NCBI RefSeq assembly: GCF_029854195.1
Contig: NZ_CP122960.1
Coordinates: forward strand, 1,680,001 to 1,744,000
From: Amylibacter sp. IMCC11727
GTDB taxonomy: Bacteria; Pseudomonadota; Alphaproteobacteria; Rhodobacterales; Rhodobacteraceae
Reading direction: 5' to 3'
Length of the DNA stretch: 64,000 nt
Shown here: in pieces, positions 44,316-51,459 of the stretch
Position numbering within the stretch: the first letter of the stretch is position 1
Layout: each line of letters starts with the position of its first letter
Translations under genes and position numbers: made by a program
The notes under the pieces: generated by a model
Database searches by the model: none
The model's input: the letters and a program-made list of their open reading frames with translations, nothing else
What the model was told of the DNA's origin: nothing

Positions 44316-45002
44316 CTAATCAGCGTTTCGATCCCGAGCCAATTGTGACAGGGATAGAATATGCGCAACGACCGCGTAAGGCACCAAAAAGAGCGGAATA
44401 AGCCCAAGGGGGTATTCGATGACCTTGTTGGGGGCTTCAAACGAAAACAACTGGATTGGTGTTGCTGAACTTGTGAAGCCGAAAAAGAAGGCGCTTGCGA
44501 AGTCCAGAAGGCCAAGACACGCGACCATCAGCACCCAAAACGTTGGAATTTCGCGCTGCCAGAACCTCCAAAGTACGTAGGCTGCTACGCACCCAACCAA
44601 CAAGTCACCCCAACCAGCTGGATGCGCAAAAATGCCTGGAAGCGTTCCTCTGTAGTATTCAAACACAAAAACCAACCCAATCGGGCGGATCAATTGGAGT
44701 CCTATCAGGACATGTTGGCTGACGCCTGAATCTAGGATCCAATTTCGCGCCAAATAGGCCATCAAACTGATAAGGCTGAGGTAAATCAACGGTCGGGCAG
44801 GCGCTATTGGCCCCAAGAATGCCAGATCGAATTGTGTTGTCACGGCTGTAAATGCGAAGACAGTCCAAGCCACCATGAAGGTCAGAATGAGACAGCGTTT
44901 TCCAAAGGCATGACCGGCTGATCGCGATACAATCAGCATGTGCCAAAATGGGCTCGACAGAAAAAACAGGACCCAGAATTCGGTGATCGGTGAGAAAGGC
45001 AA
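44316..45002 (-). CDS. Multi-pass membrane protein of unknown function
   Basis: 228 residues with about six hydrophobic helices (from EFWVLFFLSSPFWHML to PYAVVAHILSL). A short motif, YYRGTLPGIFAHPAGWGDLLVG, could be functional: its FAxPAGWGDLxVG pattern recurs in uncharacterised membrane proteins. It does not overlap its neighbours: gaps are 187 bp downstream and 120 bp upstream. Start plausible but ribosome site weak. Confidence 0.7.
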   Translation of the reverse strand: MPFSPITEFWVLFFLSSPFWHMLIVSRSAGHAFGKRCLILTFMVAWTVFAFTAVTTQFDLAFLGPIAPARPLIYLSLISLMAYLARNWILDSGVSQHVLIGLQLIRPIGLVFVFEYYRGTLPGIFAHPAGWGDLLVGCVAAYVLWRFWQREIPTFWVLMVACLGLLDFASAFFFGFTSSATPIQLFSFEAPNKVIEYPLGLIPLFLVPYAVVAHILSLSQLARDRNAD

Positions 45003-45122
45003 GGCTCGTTCATCTCTTTATTTCACTTTTCTACGGTACGCGGCAAAAGACGGACTGGATCAACAATGCGCGCTAAAAATCAGCGGTTGTCGTCTTAAAT
45101 TGGGGGCAATCGTGCCGCAGGT

Positions 45123-45533
45123 TCAGTGAAAGAAGCGCATCCCTTCGGGCCGCATTTTTTCATAATGCGCCAACCGCGATTGCAAACTCCCCGCGTGCAG
45201 TTCCAGTTTGTGCCCGTCTGGGTCTAGAAAATAGAGCGACGCGCCTTCGGACGTGTTTTCTTTCCACTGTTGCGCGCTTTCGGCGATGTGGTCGGCAGTG
45301 TAGTCAAACGCGGATTCTGTGCAGTTGAAGGCGATGTGGGTGTCATCACCGCGCGGGGTGACGTTTTGGGCGAGTTCCAAGCAAAGCCATAGATCGCCGA
45401 GTTCAAAATATGCGCCACGCGGCCATTCGGCCTTGAGCGTTGCGCCCAGCACATTGCGGTAAAAGGCGATGGATTTTGGCAGATCGGAGCAGGCCAGTGT
45501 GATGTGGTTCACGCCCTGTAAGTCTATGGTCAT
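45123..45533 (-). CDS. FosA-type fosfomycin-resistance glutathione transferase (VOC fold)
   Basis: 136 residues closely resembling FosA. Metal ligands H10 (VNHITLA), H66 (THIAFN) and E111 (KLELHAG). Substrate residues by analogy are K91 (WKENTSEG), S95, S99, Y101 (ASLYFLDPDGHKLELH) and R120 (SRLA). All are retained. Such enzymes use Mn(II) and K(+) to add glutathione to the epoxide of fosfomycin. The start at 45533 (MTIDLQG) is 2 bp after the dnaB stop, so it is likely read from the dnaB transcript. Resistance has not been shown; a related epoxide detoxification role is possible. Confidence 0.85.
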   Translation of the reverse strand: MTIDLQGVNHITLACSDLPKSIAFYRNVLGATLKAEWPRGAYFELGDLWLCLELAQNVTPRGDDTHIAFNCTESAFDYTADHIAESAQQWKENTSEGASLYFLDPDGHKLELHAGSLQSRLAHYEKMRPEGMRFFH

Positions 45534-45535
45534 GC

Positions 45536-47035
45536 TTAGAATTCTTCGTTGCGGGGGCCGCCTTGCCACGGTTGGGCAAGATCAGAGAAGCGGGTGAAGC
45601 GGCCTTCAAAGGCCAGATCAACGGAGCCGATAGGACCGTGGCGTTGTTTGCCGATGATGACTTCGGCTTTGCCCATCAATTCTTCCATTTCGGCCTGCCA
45701 TGAGGCCATTTTTTCCAGCTCGTGTTCGGCGGGTTTTTCCCGTTCTTTATAATATTCGCCGCGATACACGAACATAACGCAGTCGGCGTCTTGCTCGATC
45801 GAGCCAGATTCACGCAGGTCAGACAGTTGCGGGCGTTTGTCGTCGCGGCTTTCCACTTGGCGGGACAGCTGGGAGAGGGCGATGACGGGAATGTCGAGTT
45901 CCTTGGCGATGGCTTTCATGCCTTGGGTGATTTCGGACACTTCGTTTACGCGGCTGTCTTTGGCAGAAGCGGGGCGGACAAGTTGCAGGTAGTCGATGAT
46001 CAGCACATCAAGGCCGTGCGTGCGTTTTAAGCGGCGGGCACGGGCGGCGAGGGCTGAAATAGGCAGGGCGGCGGTGTCGTCGATGAACAGCGGGCAGTTT
46101 TCGAGGCTTTTGGCGGCTTCGACAAAGCGGCGGAATTCTTCTTCGGACATGTCGCCAGAGCGGATGCGGTGAGATTCCACTTCGGCGGCTTCGGACAAGA
46201 TACGCGCAGCAAGCTGTTCTGCGGACATTTCGAGAGAGTAAAACCCAACAACGCCGCCTTCTACTGCCCCTTCGGTGCCATCGGGGCGCACGCCTTTTTT
46301 ATAGGCTTTGGCGATATTGTAGGCGATGTTCGTGGCAAGCGATGTTTTCCCCATCGAGGGGCGACCCGCAAGGATCAAAAGGTCAGAATTGTGCAGACCG
46401 CCGAGTTTTGAATCCATGTCCCGTAGGCCAGTGGAAATACCCGCCATGTCGCCGTCCCGTTGGTAGGCAGCATTGGCGACATTCACAGCGTCGGTGACGG
46501 CTTTGAGGAAGGACTGGAAGCCTGAATCCACGGACCCTTGTTCGCCAAGGGCATAGAGGCGCTGTTCAGCGGCGACGATCTGTTCTTTGGGCTCGTCATC
46601 CACATCCATGGCGTTGGCTTTGATTGTGATTTCTTCGCCAATGGCGATCAGATCACGGCGGATGGCCATGTCATAGATCATCTGGGCGTAATCTTTGGCA
46701 GCAAACACCGACATAGATGCGCCAGCAAGGCGGACGAGATAGGCAGGACCGCCAAGCTCGGCAAGACCGGGATCGTCTTCGAGAAAGGCTTTGATCGTAA
46801 CAGGTGAAGCGAGCGCGTTTTTCTGGATTCGGCGGGCGATGACTTCGAAAATGCGCCCATGGACGGGATCAAAGAAGTGCGCTTCGTTCACAAGAGAGGC
46901 AACGCGATCATATACCTCGTTGTTGACGAGCAACGCACCGAGCAGGGCCTGCTCCGCTTCGATGGAATGCGGCAGGGCCATTGTCGGGTCATTTTGCGTC
47001 TCTTGACCGTCTTGGGGTGGGGCGTTGCCGTCCAT
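45536..47035 (-). CDS. dnaB: Replicative DNA helicase DnaB
   Basis: 499 residues. The N-terminal helical domain begins PHSIEAEQALLGALLVNNEVYD. The RecA-like motor has Walker A AGRPSMGKTS, Walker B LIIDYLQLV and DRESGSIEQDAD-type motif 4 (DLRESGSIEQDADCVMFVYR). Hexameric helicase at the fork. The start at 47035 has GAGGA upstream. Confidence 0.97.
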   Translation of the reverse strand: MDGNAPPQDGQETQNDPTMALPHSIEAEQALLGALLVNNEVYDRVASLVNEAHFFDPVHGRIFEVIARRIQKNALASPVTIKAFLEDDPGLAELGGPAYLVRLAGASMSVFAAKDYAQMIYDMAIRRDLIAIGEEITIKANAMDVDDEPKEQIVAAEQRLYALGEQGSVDSGFQSFLKAVTDAVNVANAAYQRDGDMAGISTGLRDMDSKLGGLHNSDLLILAGRPSMGKTSLATNIAYNIAKAYKKGVRPDGTEGAVEGGVVGFYSLEMSAEQLAARILSEAAEVESHRIRSGDMSEEEFRRFVEAAKSLENCPLFIDDTAALPISALAARARRLKRTHGLDVLIIDYLQLVRPASAKDSRVNEVSEITQGMKAIAKELDIPVIALSQLSRQVESRDDKRPQLSDLRESGSIEQDADCVMFVYRGEYYKEREKPAEHELEKMASWQAEMEELMGKAEVIIGKQRHGPIGSVDLAFEGRFTRFSDLAQPWQGGPRNEEF

Positions 47036-47102
47036 TTTATCCTCGGAATTTGATAAAAATGGTTGTTGTGGATTTGGGTCCAAATGGCAATCTTGATAAG
47101 GT

Positions 47103-47219
47103 TGTGGATAACCTTTGTATAAGCCAGAAAATGACACAGAATTCGGGGGTTAAGGGGTTTAGTGAATGCGCGAAAAAAGTTTGCTATGCAAATGTGTGAA
47201 CACTAAATCCTGTGGAAAA
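47103..47219. promoter_or_regulatory. Two DnaA-box-like sites upstream of dnaB
   Basis: TGTGGATAA at 47103-47111 is a perfect reverse complement of the consensus DnaA box TTATCCACA. TGTGGAAAA at 47211-47219 has one mismatch. Both lie in the AT-rich gap between dnaB and the next genes. This could reflect DnaA control of dnaB. It is too sparse to call an origin. Confidence 0.4.
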
Positions 47220-47254
47220 CTTTTGCTCCACCACAATTCGTGCTAGGTTTCAAA

Positions 47255-47473
47255 CATGAGAACGCGAATCGGGTGGGGTTCGGGTGTGTACAAATCCTCG
47301 TCTCGGGAAGGCGCAAGCTGATCCGATTTTTGTATGCAAAAGGGCCTCCTGCGCCAGCTTTGTCTGGATTCGGACTGTCGTTCTTGTAACTGCCTCATGG
47401 CTGTTGTGCCCTCCAAGGTCGACGGCTATTCATCAGGTATACTTACCCGGCTGCTTTTGAAGTCGGGTTTTTT
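47255..47473 (+). ncRNA. Candidate non-coding RNA, divergent from dnaB
   Basis: A strong rho-independent terminator on the + strand (47445-47473) has no + strand gene upstream: dnaB reads the other way. The preceding ~200 bp have no convincing frame. They can form local stems such as GGCGCA (about 47310) with TGCGCC (about 47350). A possible promoter precedes 47255. No match to tmRNA, SRP RNA or RNase P was recognised; 6S RNA could not be excluded. The 5' end is estimated. Confidence 0.45.
47445..47473 (+). terminator. Rho-independent terminator with no upstream + strand gene
   Basis: Stem ACCCGGC / GTCGGGT (one G-U pair), 10-nt loop, followed by TTTTTT. Its direction is + strand only. Confidence 0.85.
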
Positions 47474-47491
47474 CTTGGAATGTGCTTGGGA

Positions 47492-47713
47492 TTAGGGGGC
47501 GTTCTGATCTTCGGCCGCACGCTTTTCCTTGTGTTTGTTCACGGCGATGCCGACGAACAATATGCCAACCCCAATGGCAAAGGGAACGCCGCCTACCACC
47601 AATGCGGCGCCTGCGAACGGGTCATTTAGACCCATATCCGAGAGCGCGAGGAGGGTGCAGCCGCCACACAAAATCGCGACAAGTGCGCCCAGAACGATTA
47701 AAAAAGTGCCCAT
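47492..47713 (-). CDS. Small two-helix membrane protein, paralogue 1
   Basis: 73 residues starting MGTFLIVLGALVAILCGGC. First helix carries GGC; then GGVPF before a second helix and a charged tail (KHKEKRAAEDQ). ATG at 47713 begins a base after the paralogue 2 stop region. The three tandem genes share F-L-x-V-L at the start, GGC in helix 1 and GG/GPPF before helix 2. Family not recognised. Confidence 0.65.
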   Translation of the reverse strand: MGTFLIVLGALVAILCGGCTLLALSDMGLNDPFAGAALVVGGVPFAIGVGILFVGIAVNKHKEKRAAEDQNAP

Positions 47714-47714
47714 A

Positions 47715-47924
47715 TCAGTTGCTTTCGTCTTGATCCGGTGAGGGTGTTTCGTTTTTTGCCACGATGGATCGGTAACATACAATGGCGATGATCAGCGCCA
47801 CAACAAAGGGTGGGCCAGCGAGCAGAAAGGCGGCGTCGGCAAAGCCACCAGTGGCAAACACCAGACCGCAGCCACCTGTGCCGATCATGACGATGATGCT
47901 GAGAACGAGAAAGAATTTGGCCAT
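47715..47924 (-). CDS. Small two-helix membrane protein, paralogue 2
   Basis: 69 residues: MAKFFLVLSIIVMIGTGGCG, then AGPPFVVALIIAIVC and an acidic tail. It is the middle copy of a tandem triplet and the best guide to the original N-terminus of paralogue 3. The spacing to paralogue 3 is 8 bp, so all three are probably one transcript. Confidence 0.7.
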   Translation of the reverse strand: MAKFFLVLSIIVMIGTGGCGLVFATGGFADAAFLLAGPPFVVALIIAIVCYRSIVAKNETPSPDQDESN

Positions 47925-47932
47925 ATTGGTGC

Positions 47933-48175
47933 CTAACGTTTTGATTTAGATTTAATCCGATCCAGGGTGAAACTACCCGATTTTCGGCGGCGTTCTGAAA
48001 TTTTGTTTTTAGGTATAACAAAGATGCCGAGTGCGACCAGAAATGGCAAGCCACCGATAACAATCGTGGAAGGGCCGATCCCGATCACAAAGAAAAGAGT
48101 ACATCCGCCGATCAACACCAACATAAGGGTGCTGAGGACGAGAAAGAAATTAGGGCCTGTTAACTCTATCGACAT
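47933..48175 (-). CDS. Small two-helix membrane protein, paralogue 3, N-terminus replaced by MITE sequence
   Basis: About 80 residues; frame MSIELTGPNFFLVLSTLMLVLIGGC, then IGGLPFLVALGIFVI and a strongly basic tail. The codons for MSIELTGP lie in the terminal inverted repeat of the MITE at 48153-48454. Without the element and one TA copy, the upstream sequence would read TTG GCT AAT TTC, that is M-A-N-F-F-L-V-L-S, matching paralogue 2 (M-A-K-F-F-L-V-L-S). So the element inserted in codon 2-3 and its end now offers a new start. Whether the chimeric protein is made is unknown. Confidence 0.65.
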   Translation of the reverse strand: MSIELTGPNFFLVLSTLMLVLIGGCTLFFVIGIGPSTIVIGGLPFLVALGIFVIPKNKISERRRKSGSFTLDRIKSKSKR

Positions 48176-48454
48176 CTCCGCAGCGCGAGACGGATTTTGC
48201 TCTGCACAAGGCATCTGGCGTGCATAAATCAGGCGATTTTCAGCGATAGATAACGCCCCCTCTCGGGCATGCAAGCATGCCCTGCCGGGCAGCGGAGCAG
48301 GGCAAAATCCGCCGTGCCGCGTTGCGGTTTCGCGAATTTTCGCCAGACCTGCGTTATCTGCCCTTGAAATAGATCACTATTCCTGCGGTCAGATGCCTTG
48401 TTCTGACGAAAATTCGACTGAAACTGCGGTGGTGTCGATAGTGTTAACAGGCCC
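48153..48454. mobile_element. 302-bp MITE-like element with TA target duplication
   Basis: The ends read GGGCCTGTTAAC(T/A)CTATCG on each strand, giving about 31-bp terminal inverted repeats with three mismatches. TA flanks both sides (48151-48152 and 48455-48456), the expected duplication for IS630/IS427-like transposition. The interior has secondary pairings (GGCATCTG/CAGATGCC, GATAACGC/GCGTTATC, GGATTTTGC/GCAAAATCC) but no transposase gene. A non-autonomous element or decayed insertion sequence. No second copy in this window. Confidence 0.85.
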
Positions 48455-48543
48455 TAGCCAATGGATTTCTTTCAATGTGGGTGGACAGTGTTCATAGAAT
48501 TGCCCAATGCTGTGTCAAAGGCAAATAAATTGAGGCCCTTGGG

Positions 48544-49236
48544 GTGAACAACGTCCATCTGATATTTGATTTGATCGCGGCCAGTTGTTCGGGGGGGCTG
48601 ACGTTTTTGTTGTCCAAAACCGTACTGCACACGGGGTTGGAGCGGGTCAATGCGCTGGGGTGGCCATATTATGGTGGGTTGCTCGTCGGGGCGATTTGGG
48701 GAGCGTTTTTCTTTGGCAGTTTGAACCTGTGGATCAGTGGAGAGCCGCAGTTGGGGCGATCCATCCTTGGGGCGCTGGTGGGGGCGATCCTGTTCGTGGA
48801 GGTGGCGAAGGTTTGGCTGGGGGTGTCCGGGTCCACGGGGGCGTTGTTTGTGCCTGCATTTACGATTTCCACTGTGGTCGGGCGCTGGGGCTGTCATTTC
48901 ACGGGACTTGACGATGAAACGGTAGGGATCCGCACAAACGTGGCTTGGGCGGTGGATTACGGGGATGGGCCGCGCCATGCGGTTGCGCTCTATGAGAGTG
49001 GGGCGATGGGCCTGTTTTTTGTGCTGTGTCTTTTTTTAATGCGAACAAATCTGACCTTTTTTCAGAAATACGGTTTCTATCTGATGTGCGTTTGGTACGG
49101 TGGTCAAAGATTTTTGTGGGAGTTTTTAAAGCCTTACGGCACAGTGATTGGCCCGTTTAACGTGTTTCATCTGTGTTGTATCGCCTTGATAGGATATGGA
49201 TTATGCATGATGGTAGCCGCCCAGAAGCGGGCTTAG
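48544..49236 (+). CDS. Lgt-like integral membrane protein (prolipoprotein diacylglyceryl transferase family)
   Basis: 230 residues with about six to seven helices. The Lgt signature is recognisable but altered: GRWGCHFTG (113-121) in place of GRxGNFxxG, and PYYGGLLVG (41-49) where Lgt has FHGGL. PRHAVALYES (143-152) matches the Lgt PRHPSQLYE segment. Lgt moves diacylglycerol from phosphatidylglycerol to the lipobox Cys of prolipoproteins. With both the His and Asn replaced this member may catalyse a different lipid transfer. Start is GTG at 48544. Its 3' end overlaps the radical SAM gene by 34 bp. Confidence 0.8.
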   Translation: MNNVHLIFDLIAASCSGGLTFLLSKTVLHTGLERVNALGWPYYGGLLVGAIWGAFFFGSLNLWISGEPQLGRSILGALVGAILFVEVAKVWLGVSGSTGALFVPAFTISTVVGRWGCHFTGLDDETVGIRTNVAWAVDYGDGPRHAVALYESGAMGLFFVLCLFLMRTNLTFFQKYGFYLMCVWYGGQRFLWEFLKPYGTVIGPFNVFHLCCIALIGYGLCMMVAAQKRA

Positions 49237-50642
49237 ACGGGTTCACACGCAAGGTCGCGCCTTATGTGTTTTTGGGGCAAACTCTTTCGATGTGCGAAGA
49301 GTGTTGGCAGTTGGTGCCGACGAAGATCATGCGCGAAGGGGATAACGTTTATTACCAAAAGCGGTGTCGCGAGCATGGGGTGCAAAAGACGATTGTTAGC
49401 ACGGATGCAGCGTATTTTTTGGCCGCTCGGGACTATTTGAAGCCTGGGGATCGGCCGTTAAAGCCACAAACACGGACAGATTATGGCTGCCCCTATGATT
49501 GCGGGCTGTGTCCAGACCATGAGCAGCATTCGTGTTTGGCGATTATTGAGGTTAATCAGGCCTGTAACCTGACGTGCCCTGTGTGTTTTGCCAATTCATC
49601 GCCAGCAAAGGATGGGACGAAGACGCTGGCAGAGGTGGAGCAAATGCTCGATCTGCTGGTGGAAAGTGAAGGGGAGCCTGATCTGGTGCAGATTTCAGGC
49701 GGGGAGCCGACGATACATCCCCAGATTATGGATATTCTGCGTCTGACCATGACCAAACCGATCCGCCATGTGATGTTGAACACCAATGGGCTGCGGATTG
49801 CCCGTGAGGATGGGTTTGCAGCAGAGTTGGCCAGCCTTGGCGAGGGATTTGAGGTGTATTTGCAGTTTGATAGCACCGAGAAGGACGCGTTGAAGGATAT
49901 TCGGGGCGCAGATTTGAGTAAGGTGCGAATGCAGGCGCTCGCGGCGCTTGAAAAGCACGGAATTTCCACAACGCTGGTGGCGGTGATCAAGAAGGGTGTG
50001 AATGACCACGAGATTAACGCGATTATTGAGGAAGGTTTACGCTGGAATTGTGTGCGGGGCGTAACCTTTCAACCTGTGCAATCTGCAGGGCGGAATGAGG
50101 GGTTTGACCCGAAGAAGAACCGCATGGTTCTGTCGGAAATTCGCCGCGCGATTGTGGATGGGCCAACGGCGTTTGAAGGGGGCGATATGATCCCGCTGCC
50201 GTGCAATCCTGAAAGTATTTCAATCGGTTACGCGTTGCGCAATGGGGAGCAAATTGTGCCGATCACGTCGATGATCCCGAAAGATGTGATTGTCGACGAA
50301 GTGCCAAATGCGGTTACATTTGAGAAATATCCAGAGCTGAAGGCGCGGATATTTGAGTTCTTTAGCCTGTCTACGAATGACCAAAACGCAAGCCAGCGGA
50401 TGGAGGCGTTGCTGTGCTGTTTACCGAGCATCGAAACGCCGCAATCGGTGAGTTACGAGAACCTGTTTCGGGTGGCGATTTCAGAGTTCCTTGATCCCTA
50501 TAATTTCTGCGTGGCGCGGGTGAAACGATCCTGTGTGCATTTTGTGACGCCCGATCAAGGGATTATCCCGTTCGATACTTATAACCTATTGTACCGGGAC
50601 GGAAAAATTGAGGAACGCCGCCGCGCAGCAGGGTTGTTGTGA
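49203..50642 (+). CDS. Cys-rich radical SAM protein (MJ0619 / tetraether-synthase-like)
   Basis: 479 residues. Radical SAM motif C121-NLT-C125-PV-C128, with ISGGEPTIHP downstream. A second CX3CX2C (C96-PYD-C100-GL-C103) followed by C111, and an N-terminal CEEC (31-34) with C55, point to further metal or Fe-S sites. The arrangement resembles archaeal Tes / MJ0619-type enzymes that couple or methylate unactivated carbons, as far as I can recall that family. Its partner here is an Lgt-like membrane protein, so a lipid-linked substrate is suggested. Start at 49203 inside the lgt-like 3' end. Confidence 0.8.
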   Translation: MHDGSRPEAGLDGFTRKVAPYVFLGQTLSMCEECWQLVPTKIMREGDNVYYQKRCREHGVQKTIVSTDAAYFLAARDYLKPGDRPLKPQTRTDYGCPYDCGLCPDHEQHSCLAIIEVNQACNLTCPVCFANSSPAKDGTKTLAEVEQMLDLLVESEGEPDLVQISGGEPTIHPQIMDILRLTMTKPIRHVMLNTNGLRIAREDGFAAELASLGEGFEVYLQFDSTEKDALKDIRGADLSKVRMQALAALEKHGISTTLVAVIKKGVNDHEINAIIEEGLRWNCVRGVTFQPVQSAGRNEGFDPKKNRMVLSEIRRAIVDGPTAFEGGDMIPLPCNPESISIGYALRNGEQIVPITSMIPKDVIVDEVPNAVTFEKYPELKARIFEFFSLSTNDQNASQRMEALLCCLPSIETPQSVSYENLFRVAISEFLDPYNFCVARVKRSCVHFVTPDQGIIPFDTYNLLYRDGKIEERRRAAGLL

Positions 50643-51154
50643 GCGTAACGCGGCCATCGGGCGTTCCCTTTTCAGACAAGATAAAGTTCGGCTGGGCCGC
50701 TGTGGCCCGACACGGCATGTTGTGGGGAATTTTTGGTACGTTTATGGCCGCTGGGGCGTTGGTGGTTTGGGCTGCACCCGTTCTGGATGATGCTTGGTTT
50801 GTCTATGCCTTTGGCTGGCTGTTTATCCTGTTTCCCCTTGGTATGATGGTCTGGACGATGCCATCGAGCCTGATGTTTTATTATGAAAAACAGGTGGTTA
50901 AGAAGTATGGGCGCAGTGCCGAAGCTGTGGTGACAGATATTTACGATGAGGTATTGGATGAGAATGTAACGCTGTATTATGTGGAATATGAGTTCACTTA
51001 TAAATCCGCGCAGCATTCGGGAAAATTTTATGTGGATGAGCACAAACTGGTGGCGCGGATGAGGGTTGGCGACAATGTGCCGATCAAGTTTCTGGCGTTT
51101 GATCCCAGCCAGTCAGATGTGCGCATGCGCAGCCTGAAGGGCAAGTATAAGTAA
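50639..51154 (+). CDS. Membrane protein with DUF3592-like C-terminal domain
   Basis: 171 residues. Two hydrophobic helices (MLWGIFGTFMAAGALVVWAA and FVYAFGWLFILFPLGMMVW) precede a soluble beta domain with AEAVVTDIYDEVLDENVTLYYVEYEFTY and VGDNVPIKFLAFDPSQSDVR. That pattern matches the DUF3592 type. The GTG start overlaps the radical SAM stop (GTGA), so it belongs to the operon. Function unknown. Confidence 0.75.
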   Translation: MSVTRPSGVPFSDKIKFGWAAVARHGMLWGIFGTFMAAGALVVWAAPVLDDAWFVYAFGWLFILFPLGMMVWTMPSSLMFYYEKQVVKKYGRSAEAVVTDIYDEVLDENVTLYYVEYEFTYKSAQHSGKFYVDEHKLVARMRVGDNVPIKFLAFDPSQSDVRMRSLKGKYK

Positions 51155-51156
51155 GA

Positions 51157-51190
51157 TGCCTGCGGCGCGGATATTTTTGGCCAGAAGAAG
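51157..51190 (+). repeat. Copy of a dispersed 3'-end motif
   Basis: TGCCTGCGGCGC, GGATATTTTTGGCC, AGAAGAAG; differs from 35651-35684 at one base. It begins 3 bp after the preceding stop. Confidence 0.75.
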
Positions 51191-51236
51191 TTAAGACGCG
51201 GACCAAATAGAGCCCATGCTTTGCTCAAACTTAGTG

Positions 51237-51419
51237 TCAGAAAAAGAGACCTAATAGAATGGCTGCAATAATTGAAATCAAAATAGAGAAGGTAACTGCC
51301 ATTAGGATTGTGAGGAATTTTTGGCCGTAACTCAGTGTTTTCCAATTTTTGAAATTTACCCAAACTCTGTGAATCGCCTTGCAGAAATCTACAAGTGCGG
51401 AAAACCATGAAAGATACAA
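51237..51419 (-). CDS. Possible 60-residue membrane peptide with TTG start
   Basis: The frame begins TTG at 51419, with GGGAG eight bases upstream. Sequence MYLSWFSALVDFCKAIHRVW is followed by a C-terminal hydrophobic helix (FLTILMAVTFSILISIIAAI). The region is AT-rich. It could be a real small membrane protein or a chance frame; it lies between the dispersed motif and pyrC. Confidence 0.4.
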   Translation of the reverse strand: MYLSWFSALVDFCKAIHRVWVNFKNWKTLSYGQKFLTILMAVTFSILISIIAAILLGLFF

Positions 51420-51459
51420 TTATAACTCCCAAATTTTAAAAATATGAGGCAAGGGGTAA

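Noticed and set aside
47036..47480. Replication origin upstream of dnaB
   Set aside because: Only two DnaA-like boxes and no AT-rich repeats or dnaA/hemE-type neighbours.
48461..48547. 28-codon + strand frame overlapping the GTG of the Lgt-like gene
   Set aside because: It starts 5 bp after the MITE and overlaps what was the 5' flank of paralogue 3; no ribosome site, so probably chance.
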